Shown here one piece after another: positions 46,166 to 53,377 of a DNA stretch of 64,000 bases; the stretch's first letter is position 1; every line of letters begins with the position of its first letter. The stretch covers positions 620,001-684,000 of the forward strand of contig JAUILN010000002.1 of NCBI GenBank assembly GCA_030432695.1, read 5' to 3'. The DNA comes from a bacterium (lineage in GTDB: Bacteria > Planctomycetota > UBA1135 > UBA2386). The position numbers and the translations under genes were made by a program. The notes under the pieces are model-generated. The model was not told the DNA's origin. It made no database searches and worked only from the letters and a program-made list of their open reading frames with translations.

Positions 46166-49100
46166 ATGACCTCGCACGACCGACCCGCAACCCATCCGCT
46201 CACCGACCGTGATCTGCTCGACCGTTGGGTCGAGCGGGAAGACGCCGAGGCCTTCCACGAGCTGGTGGCGCGCCACGGCCGGATGGTCCTGGGCGTCTGC
46301 CGGCGGATCCTCGGCGACGTGCACCTCGCGGACGACCTGGCGCAGGACTGCTTCCTGCGCCTCGCCGAGCAGGGGTCGGGCAAGGCGCGCAACGTCGCAG
46401 GCTGGCTGCACGCCGTGGCGGCCAATGCGGCGAAGACGGCAAGGCGGGATCGTCGGCGGCGCGAGGTGGAACCGATCGAGGAGGTGCAGCAGGAGGGGTT
46501 CGATCCCGCGACCCCGGCACGGGTCGCCGCGTGGCGCGAACTCGAAGGCGAGGTCGATGCGGCGATCAGCGCCCTGCCCGAAGCGCTACGCGAGGTGGTG
46601 GTCGGACACTTCCTCGAGGGGAGGTCGCATCGCGAGCTGGGACGGGAGCTCGGACTCGGTGACCGGACGGTGGGTTACCGGATCGCCAAGGGGATCGAGC
46701 GATTGCGGCGGGAGTTGGCGGCGCGCGGGATCCGCGTCGATCGAGAGGCTCTTGGCGTGGCTTTGGTTGCGCTGCCCACGCCGGCGAGCGTGCCGGTGGG
46801 GTGGAGTGCGAGTCTCGGGAAGGTGGCCTTGGCGGGTCCCATGGAAATGGGAGCCGCGACGACGATGACCGCCCTGGTCTGGGCCAGCTCCGGTTCGGCG
46901 AAGTCGGTCCTCGTCGGTGTTCTCGCCTTGCTGGCCGGGTTACTCGGGTCGTTATGGATCGCACGCGACGCAGAGCACGTCGCGCGCACCGGTTTAGGGC
47001 TTGGTCCTGGAGAAGTCCGCGTCGCAGCGAACCCAACTGCCGAAGCAAGCGAACACACCACAGACGAACGCCGGGAGGTCCTGCCATCCCGCGACACGGA
47101 ACCGCCTTCTCAGGAGCAGGATCCGGACGAGGTGGCCCTGTCCGGCCGCTGCGTCGATGCCGCAGGGCGCCCGCTCGCAGGAGCCACCGTGGACCTGGAG
47201 GGAAGGCCCGGCGGCGAACAAGCGATGCGTCGATATCTGGTCGCTCACGAGGCCCCGCAATGGACCGACCCCGAGCCGGTGCTCACCGGCGTCGACGGGC
47301 GATTCGCGTTCCGCGTCCTGCCTCCTTCGCCATATGGGTTCGAGATCACCGCGAGGATCCCCGGCGGCGTGCCGATGTCGATCCATCTTGGCTCACTCGA
47401 ACCTGGAACCAGTGAAGACCTCGGCGATGTCGAACTCTCTCCTGGGTTCCAGCTCGGCGGCGCGGTGAAGGATCTCGACGGCCAACCAGTCGCCGATCTC
47501 TCGCTCTTCCTGTGGCGCGAGGGAGGTGCTCGCTACGACGCGGAGAGTCGAGAGATCGTGGGTCAGGTCTCACGGTGGCAACCGCCGCAGATCGTGAGAA
47601 GCCGTACCGATTCACTGGGCGACCTGATCTTCTCCCAACCTGTTCTCGCGGGAGCTCGATACACGGTGCGCGTCGACAAGCGCACCGTCTACGAGCCGTC
47701 GAGGCCATTCCCCCTGCTCACGTCCAGGCCGGAGATCGCGGTGACGGTCGGAGAGCCACCGTCCCCAGCCGAACCTGGCACGAGGCCGGGCATCGCAGGA
47801 AGGGTCTCGTCCATCACCGGCGAATCGCTGCAAGGTGTCCACATCTACGCCGAACGGCCGGATGGGACGCCTTGGTCTCGCACGTCCACGGACCGTGCGG
47901 GCGCGTTCGACGTCCTTCGCCATCCTGATCGGATGGACGAAGAGAGCACTCGGCTTCGCGCGACGTGCCTGGGCTACGTGGACTGGACCAGTTCCGAACC
48001 GGTCTCTTGGGCCACCCAGGACCTCGCGATCACCCTTCGGCGTGGCCCGACACTCGAGCTGCGAGTCGTCCGGGACCAAGACGGCGCTCCGGTGGATCAG
48101 TTCGGTATGACCGCGTGGCGACTGCCTCGTCCGAAGGCCTTCAATCTGGAACCCGAACTGCAGCTCGCGCTCGAAGATCATCCTGGCGGCATGAGTAGCT
48201 TCGAATCCTTCACGCCCGGTAGGTGGTGGATCGATGTGCAGATCCCGGAGTCGCTCGACTGGGGCGCCCCTGCGCCCGTGGAAGTCGAAGTTCGGGAAGG
48301 CCAAGCCGCGCACGTGGAGTTCCGGGTGCCACGGCTCACAGCGCTGGAATGCGTCGTGGTGCACGCAGACGGATCTCCTGCCGTCGGCCTGCCTGTCGAG
48401 TTGCTGCGTCCGGCCCCGGGTGAAGCAGCGCGCCTCGACCAGGTCGCCACCGGGCGAGCAGCCATTCCGGTCAACATCCCCGGTGCAGTGATCGAACTCG
48501 TCGATTCCGGGTCGACCGACGCTGCCGGGCGCTGCACCCTCACCGGTCCTGCAGGAATCGACTGTGCCGTCCGTCTACCGGGCCCGGGCAACCTCCCCAC
48601 GATCCAGCAGCCGGTCCGTTGCGATGTCGGCGTCCCGCTCGAGATCGTGCTGCCGCCCTGCGCCAAGGTCCGGGGCATGCTCTCCCCACCGGACATCGTC
48701 GCCGCCTTGCGCAGCGAGGGGTCGCCAGATGCGCAGCCCGGTCTCGGAGTTCGCCTCGTCGATCCGGCGAGCGCCTACCGCACGGTCCCGGTCGACCGAT
48801 ACGCCAAGCACGGACTCCCAGTGTCGGAGGATGGCTCGTTCGAGATTGCGGGAGTGCCCGCGGGAATCTGGGACATCGAACTCTGCTGGCCACGAGTCCA
48901 GGATGGTCGCATCACCTGGGTGAAGTCGATCGTCTTGCGCAACCTCACCGTGCGGCCCGAGCAATGCGAAGACGTCCGCATCGACCTCGAAGCACTGCGT
49001 CGCCACCCGTTTCACATCCGCGTGCTCCACAATGGCGAACCCTGGCCCGCCCTGGTGCATTTCGTGCGCGAGACCCACCACGATTCCCACCAGTTGCTGC

Positions 49101-49597
49101 GCGCCGAGGACCAGCATCTCTTCCAGTGCGACGTGCACGGTGAGTTGGCCTGCAGCCTGCCAGCAGGCACCTGGCGCCCTGAGGCCGTGATCGTCTGCCA
49201 CGACGGCCAGCATGGATCCGTCACCCTTCCGCCGATCGAGGTCGGTCCGAACTCACCGACCGAGAGGACGCTCGCGTTCGAGGTCGGCTCGCGACGGGTC
49301 CGGATCGAGTCACCCGACGGCTCGCCCATGCGCCAGGTGACGTTCCCTGGCTTCGCCATGGTCCAGTCCGACACGGCGGGTCGGACCATCATCCGCGGCG
49401 CGCCCGGCACGCATCGCCTGCAGCTGCTCCGCAAGCCGTTCTGGGACTTGGACCTCTGGATCAGGTGGCAGAACGAGCACGATCGGTCCGAACATCCTCG
49501 GGCCTGGGTCACCGTGGGCGAAGTCACGCTCCTGACCAGCGACGGGCCCGAGCAGGTGGTCCGTCTTCCTGAGGAACTGCTGAAGCTCCCCGACTGA
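46166..49597 (+). CDS. Membrane-anchored ECF sigma factor fused to CRD ectodomain (class I array, gene 1)
   Basis: 1143 residues from ATG 46166 (MTSHDRPATH). Region 2 is about 25-90 ('ARHGRMVLGVCRRILGDVHL', 'ADDLAQDCFLRLAEQG', 'WLHAVAANAAKTARR') and region 4 about 125-185 ('LPEALREVVVGHFLEGRSHR', 'DRTVGYRIAKGIERLRREL'). The class I linker is at about 203-225 ('ALPTPASVPVGWSASLGKVA'). 'GSAKSVLVG' then introduces the membrane helix, about 246-265. The ectodomain starts with CRD 'VALSGRCVDAAGRPLAGATV' (about 324) and a second unit 'GGAVKDLDGQPVADLSLFLW'. It continues with 'IAGRVSSITGESLQGVHIYA', 'SSEPVSWATQDLAITL', 'LEDHPGGMSSFESFTPGRWW' and ends 'VRLPEELLKLPD'. Probable role: a transmembrane one-component sigma receptor. 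The stop is followed at once by a palindromic hairpin. Confidence 0.92.
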   Translation: MTSHDRPATHPLTDRDLLDRWVEREDAEAFHELVARHGRMVLGVCRRILGDVHLADDLAQDCFLRLAEQGSGKARNVAGWLHAVAANAAKTARRDRRRREVEPIEEVQQEGFDPATPARVAAWRELEGEVDAAISALPEALREVVVGHFLEGRSHRELGRELGLGDRTVGYRIAKGIERLRRELAARGIRVDREALGVALVALPTPASVPVGWSASLGKVALAGPMEMGAATTMTALVWASSGSAKSVLVGVLALLAGLLGSLWIARDAEHVARTGLGLGPGEVRVAANPTAEASEHTTDERREVLPSRDTEPPSQEQDPDEVALSGRCVDAAGRPLAGATVDLEGRPGGEQAMRRYLVAHEAPQWTDPEPVLTGVDGRFAFRVLPPSPYGFEITARIPGGVPMSIHLGSLEPGTSEDLGDVELSPGFQLGGAVKDLDGQPVADLSLFLWREGGARYDAESREIVGQVSRWQPPQIVRSRTDSLGDLIFSQPVLAGARYTVRVDKRTVYEPSRPFPLLTSRPEIAVTVGEPPSPAEPGTRPGIAGRVSSITGESLQGVHIYAERPDGTPWSRTSTDRAGAFDVLRHPDRMDEESTRLRATCLGYVDWTSSEPVSWATQDLAITLRRGPTLELRVVRDQDGAPVDQFGMTAWRLPRPKAFNLEPELQLALEDHPGGMSSFESFTPGRWWIDVQIPESLDWGAPAPVEVEVREGQAAHVEFRVPRLTALECVVVHADGSPAVGLPVELLRPAPGEAARLDQVATGRAAIPVNIPGAVIELVDSGSTDAAGRCTLTGPAGIDCAVRLPGPGNLPTIQQPVRCDVGVPLEIVLPPCAKVRGMLSPPDIVAALRSEGSPDAQPGLGVRLVDPASAYRTVPVDRYAKHGLPVSEDGSFEIAGVPAGIWDIELCWPRVQDGRITWVKSIVLRNLTVRPEQCEDVRIDLEALRRHPFHIRVLHNGEPWPALVHFVRETHHDSHQLLRAEDQHLFQCDVHGELACSLPAGTWRPEAVIVCHDGQHGSVTLPPIEVGPNSPTERTLAFEVGSRRVRIESPDGSPMRQVTFPGFAMVQSDTAGRTIIRGAPGTHRLQLLRKPFWDLDLWIRWQNEHDRSEHPRAWVTVGEVTLLTSDGPEQVVRLPEELLKLPD

Positions 49598-49601
49598 GGA
49601 G

Positions 49602-49640
49602 GGGGGTTAACGACTCGGCCGGGTCGAGTTGTTAACCCCC
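49602..49640. repeat. TTAACAACTCG hairpin family, copy 1
   Basis: 16-bp arms (49602-49617 and 49625-49640, one G-T pair) flank the 7-base loop GCCGGGT, starting 5 bases after a class I stop codon. It is followed by CCCGAAGGCACGGA, also found after copy 2. Could be a terminator; no T-run. Confidence 0.75.
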
Positions 49641-49665
49641 TCCCGAAGGCACGGAGGAAGGAGAA

Positions 49666-49702
49666 TCTGTCGTAGTCGGTGCCAGGCACCAGCTACGACA
49701 GA
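49666..49702. repeat. REP-like palindrome, copy 4
   Basis: 18-bp arms around a central A with two mismatched positions: TCTGTCGTAGTCGGTGCC / GGCACCAGCTACGACAGA. It is followed by ACTTTCTGCGATCGGGCTGC, a tail nearly identical to the one after copy 6. Confidence 0.8.
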
Positions 49703-49741
49703 CTTTCTGCGATCGGGCTGCACACCGGCGCCGCCCGGGTA

Positions 49742-49774
49742 TGTCCGCCCCGGTGCCTGGCACCGAGGCGGACA
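49742..49774. repeat. REP-like palindrome, copy 5 (short variant)
   Basis: TGTCCGCCCCGGTGCC-T-GGCACCGAGGCGGACA: the core GGTGCCTGGCACC is kept but with different outer arms, pairing with one mismatch. It lies 39 bases after copy 4 and forms a bipartite element with it. The gap 49598-49879 contains only these palindromes and the leader of the next gene. Confidence 0.7.
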
Positions 49775-49879
49775 GGTTGCCGGTGGACCACGACCAGCAG
49801 CTTTCTCCAACTCCCTTCGCGCACCCCCTCCCGCCCTGCGTGCCCCCTGGCGATCGTGATCCCCCACGCGCCCTCGGGC

Positions 49880-52800
49880 ATGAAACCCACCGACCAGAAT
49901 CTCCTCGATCGCTGGACCCTCGACGGCGACGCGCACGCGTTCGCCGAACTGGTCGCGCGCCATGGCCGCATGGTCCTCGCCGTCTGCCGCCGCATCCTCC
50001 GCGATGCGACGCTGGCCGACGACCTGGCGCAGGAGTGCTTCCTGCAACTGGCACATTCGCCACATCGGCCGCGCGGCGACGTCGGTGCGTGGCTGCACCG
50101 AGTGGCGACCAATGGCTCGATCTCGGCGCTGCGCGAGGCCGCGGCCCGGCCGGCGAGCCTGCCGGACCTGGATCCACCGCAGCACTCGACGCCTCGCCTC
50201 GCAGAATGGCGGGAGATGGAGGCGCACGTCGATGCAGCCATTGCGGCGCTGCCGGAAACACTGCGCAGCGTCGTGGTCGGCCACTTCCTCGAGGGGCGCT
50301 CGCACCGCGAACTCGCACGGGCGTTCGGGCTCGGTGACCGAACGGTCGGCTACCGGATCGCGAAGGGGATCGAACGGCTGCGACGGGAACTCGCGGCGCG
50401 TGGCGTCCGGTTGGACCACGGCGCGCTAGCGACGGCGCTCTTCGCGTTGCCCACCCCGACCGCGCTGCCGGCCACGTGGAGCGCGAGCCTCGGCAAGGTG
50501 GCGCTGGTCGGACCGAGCGCTCTCGGTGGCGTCGCGGGAGCGGTCGCCGTGGGCTGGGCCGCGATCGGTTCCGCGAAGTCGATGCTGGTCGGTGCCGCGG
50601 CGCTGATGGCCTTGCTGCTCGGCGGGCTATGGTTCGCGACTCCGTCCGAGGTCCCCGTCGAACGATCCGGGTCGGGTCCGGAGGCAGCGCCGCGCGTCGC
50701 GTCCTCGGCAACTTCTGAGCACGACGCCCACGCGACGGACGACCGCGTCGTCGTCACGGACCAACCCGGAGCGGCCTCGCCGTCTGAGGCGGCCGACGAC
50801 GGGATGGCGCGCATCGTCGGTCGCTGCGTGGACACCAGCGGCAATCCGGTACGCGGCGCCAGGGTCGAGCTGTTCGGCTCGGTCGCCAACAATCAAACGA
50901 TCGACGCCTGGCGGCTCAATCACGGCGACATCGATTGGGCGAATCCGGAACCCGTGGCTACCGACTCGCAGGGCCGGTTCGAGGTACTCTTCACGCCGCT
51001 GGAGCCCTACCAGTTCACCTGCCGGGTGAGCTGCGAGGGATGCGTGTCCCTGTCGGCGCGATGGAGTGCCGAGGAGCTCCAGCCCGGCTCCGTCGAGGAT
51101 CTGGGCGATATCGTGCTCGAGCCGGGCACCGTGGTCTTCGGCCGGGTCGTCGACACTGCGGGACTCCCGGTCGCCGAGCGCAACGTGGTGGCACGGCGAA
51201 GCAACGGGCAGGGAACCACCGAACGCGAAGCCGCACGACGCATGCGGCCCCGTGACCAGTCCTCCTGCCAATCCGGGAAGGACGGCTCGTTCGAGCTCGG
51301 TAGCCCGCTGCCTCGCGGCATCGAGATCGAGTTCCTGGTCCACGGCCGGCCGGTCCTGCAGCCGGACACGGCGCTCCGGATCGACGGGGATCGGATGCAC
51401 TGCACTCTGGTCGCGTCGATCGCGGGGTCGGGTCCCGAAGGTCTGACGATTCGCGGGCAGGTGCAGGACGAAGCCGGGGAGCCTGTCGGGTCCGCGGAAC
51501 TGTTCATATCGGCCGAGCCGACGTTCACCACGCGTCGGGTCGACACCCGGCCATCGCGCGATGGACGGTTCGTCCTGAGGAGAGCTGCGACGTCCGACGA
51601 CCCCGATCCGGTCGCTCTGCACGTGCAGGCCTTCGGCTTCGTGCCCTGGACGAGTGACGCGCCCATCGCGTGGGGAAGCGACGCGGTCGGGATCACGCTA
51701 CGCAGCGGACCGGCGCTCGAGGTGCGTGCCGTGCGAGGCGACGACTCGAAGCCGGTGGAGCGCTTCGCCGTCCAGATCTCGCCCGTGCAGGCCGATGGTT
51801 CGAACACCAATCAACACGACCGCCTACTGGGGCTTGGCGACCACCCGAATGGGCTGTTCCGCATCGAGCGGGTGACACCGGCGCGCTTTCGCCTCTCGGT
51901 CGAAGTCCCCGACGGACTCGGACTCCTCAGCAGCTATCCGCGAGTCGTCGAGGTGCGGGAGGGCGGACCCGTGCGCGTGGACGTGGTGGTGCCCGCCCTA
52001 TGCAAACGCGAAGTCCAGGTGGCCTATGCGGACGGCTCACCGGTCTCCGGAGCCAAGGTCGAACTCCTGCGTCACCTCGAAGACGGTGAGGTGAACCTCG
52101 GCATGATGGCTTTGCCGAAGCAGAGCGCCCGGGTCAATCACCCACAGAACGTCGCCGAGCTCGTCGCGCTGCAGACCACCAACTCGGAAGGGCGCGCGGT
52201 GCTCGAAGGACCGGGCGGGACGCGGCTCGCGCTGCGGCTCCCCGGCCCAGGGCACCTGCCGCTGATCCTGCAGCCGGTGCAGCTCGACCAGGACGGCCCA
52301 CTCGTCGTCCGGGTCTCCCGAGGCGGCACAGTGGCTGGCATCGTCCGGCCGCGCGAGGTCGTGGATCAACTGCAGCTCGAAGGCAGACGGGACGAGTCAG
52401 ATCGCGAGCAGCTCGTCGGCATCCGGCTTCGCTCCACCTCGGATCCGCGCATCCGCTTCCCGGACCCGGCGTCGTATCCGAACGGCGCGCCGCTCGACAA
52501 GGAGGGCGGATTCCGTATCACGGGCGTGCCCGCCGGATCGTGGGACGTGGAGATCGGTTGGCGGGTCGTGATCGGCACGCAGGGAGGTGACAGGACGGTG
52601 CACACGACGGCCTCGAAGCTGCGCACGGGCGTGGTGACGAAGGACGGCGACGATCTGCGGCTCGACCTCGACCTGGAGGCACTCCGGCGCCAGGCCGTCA
52701 TGGTGTCGGTCTCGAACCGGGGTGAGCCCCTGGTGGCCCGGGTGATGCTCGACGGCCAGGTGCGCTCGCCGCTGGGTGGCGAACCGGAGCACGTGATCCG

Positions 52801-53281
52801 CTATGTCGTCACCGACTCGACCGGTGAGGTCGCCGCGGCGCTGCAGCCCGGAAGCTGGAGAACGCGGGTCGACCTTCGACTCGACGGCACCAACCACACG
52901 CTCGATGGACCCGAATTCGTGCTCAATACCGCGAGCGAACCGACCGCCTGGCGGATCGACTTCAACCTGGGAACGCGGCGTATCCGCGTCGAACGCCCGG
53001 ACGGCAGCCCCGCCGTGAAGGTCGGCTTCGAGGACATGCTCCTGGTGAGCACCGATTCGAACGGCCGCGCGACCTTCCTCGGCCCGATCGGCCCGCTACG
53101 CCTCCGCGCCGCACGCGCCCCGCTCTCCGATCTCGGCAAGCGGATGATGTGGCTCCGCACCCACTCGCCAGAAGAACACTCGAAGGCCTTCGTGGACCTC
53201 GGAGACGTGGAGCTGCTCCCCGGCGACAGCGACGAACTGGTGTTCCGCCTCCCCGACGCCTGGCTGGACCCGCCCGACTGA
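49880..53281 (+). CDS. Membrane-anchored ECF sigma factor fused to CRD ectodomain (class I array, gene 2)
   Basis: 1133 residues from ATG 49880 (MKPTDQNLLDRW). The frame is open 67 codons further up, but that part is the palindromic element. Region 2 is about 16-80 ('LADDLAQECFLQLAHS') and region 4 about 112-172 ('LPETLRSVVVGHFLEGRSHR', 'RTVGYRIAKGIERLRREL'). The linker is 'ALPTPTALPATWSASLGKVA', then 'GSAKSMLVG' and a membrane helix at about 235-253. The ectodomain has 'ARIVGRCVDTSGNPVRGARV', 'VVFGRVVDTAGLPVAERNVV', 'TIRGQVQDEAGEPVGSAELF', 'SDAPIAWGSDAVGITLRSGP', 'DDSKPVERFAVQISPV', 'LGDHPNGLFRIERVTPARFR' and 'GVPAGSWDVEIGW', and ends 'FRLPDAWLDPPD'. The architecture matches its neighbours, so the array arose by duplication. 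Confidence 0.92.
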   Translation: MKPTDQNLLDRWTLDGDAHAFAELVARHGRMVLAVCRRILRDATLADDLAQECFLQLAHSPHRPRGDVGAWLHRVATNGSISALREAAARPASLPDLDPPQHSTPRLAEWREMEAHVDAAIAALPETLRSVVVGHFLEGRSHRELARAFGLGDRTVGYRIAKGIERLRRELAARGVRLDHGALATALFALPTPTALPATWSASLGKVALVGPSALGGVAGAVAVGWAAIGSAKSMLVGAAALMALLLGGLWFATPSEVPVERSGSGPEAAPRVASSATSEHDAHATDDRVVVTDQPGAASPSEAADDGMARIVGRCVDTSGNPVRGARVELFGSVANNQTIDAWRLNHGDIDWANPEPVATDSQGRFEVLFTPLEPYQFTCRVSCEGCVSLSARWSAEELQPGSVEDLGDIVLEPGTVVFGRVVDTAGLPVAERNVVARRSNGQGTTEREAARRMRPRDQSSCQSGKDGSFELGSPLPRGIEIEFLVHGRPVLQPDTALRIDGDRMHCTLVASIAGSGPEGLTIRGQVQDEAGEPVGSAELFISAEPTFTTRRVDTRPSRDGRFVLRRAATSDDPDPVALHVQAFGFVPWTSDAPIAWGSDAVGITLRSGPALEVRAVRGDDSKPVERFAVQISPVQADGSNTNQHDRLLGLGDHPNGLFRIERVTPARFRLSVEVPDGLGLLSSYPRVVEVREGGPVRVDVVVPALCKREVQVAYADGSPVSGAKVELLRHLEDGEVNLGMMALPKQSARVNHPQNVAELVALQTTNSEGRAVLEGPGGTRLALRLPGPGHLPLILQPVQLDQDGPLVVRVSRGGTVAGIVRPREVVDQLQLEGRRDESDREQLVGIRLRSTSDPRIRFPDPASYPNGAPLDKEGGFRITGVPAGSWDVEIGWRVVIGTQGGDRTVHTTASKLRTGVVTKDGDDLRLDLDLEALRRQAVMVSVSNRGEPLVARVMLDGQVRSPLGGEPEHVIRYVVTDSTGEVAAALQPGSWRTRVDLRLDGTNHTLDGPEFVLNTASEPTAWRIDFNLGTRRIRVERPDGSPAVKVGFEDMLLVSTDSNGRATFLGPIGPLRLRAARAPLSDLGKRMMWLRTHSPEEHSKAFVDLGDVELLPGDSDELVFRLPDAWLDPPD

Positions 53282-53288
53282 CACGGTT

Positions 53289-53325
53289 TCTGTCGTAGTT
53301 GGTGCCAGGCACCAACTACGACAGA
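53289..53325. repeat. REP-like perfect palindrome, copy 6
   Basis: 18-bp perfect arms (53289-53306, 53308-53325) around a central A. The downstream tail to about 53362 nearly matches the sequence after copy 4. Both lie directly upstream of a class I ECF-CRD gene. Confidence 0.85.
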
Positions 53326-53377
53326 CTTTCTGCGATCGGGCTGCACACTGGCGCCGCCCGGGTGTCGCAAGCTCGAC

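Noticed and set aside
45953..46411. N-terminal extension of the ECF-CRD gene at 43190
   Set aside because: The frame is open, but it runs through the shared control region and into the divergent gene, and its residues match no sigma sequence; GTG 45952 fits region 2.
49679..49879. 67-codon N-terminal extension of the ECF-CRD gene at 49880
   Set aside because: This stretch is made of palindromic repeat copies 4 and 5; the paralogs all start at the equivalent of 49880 with M-x-x-T-D.
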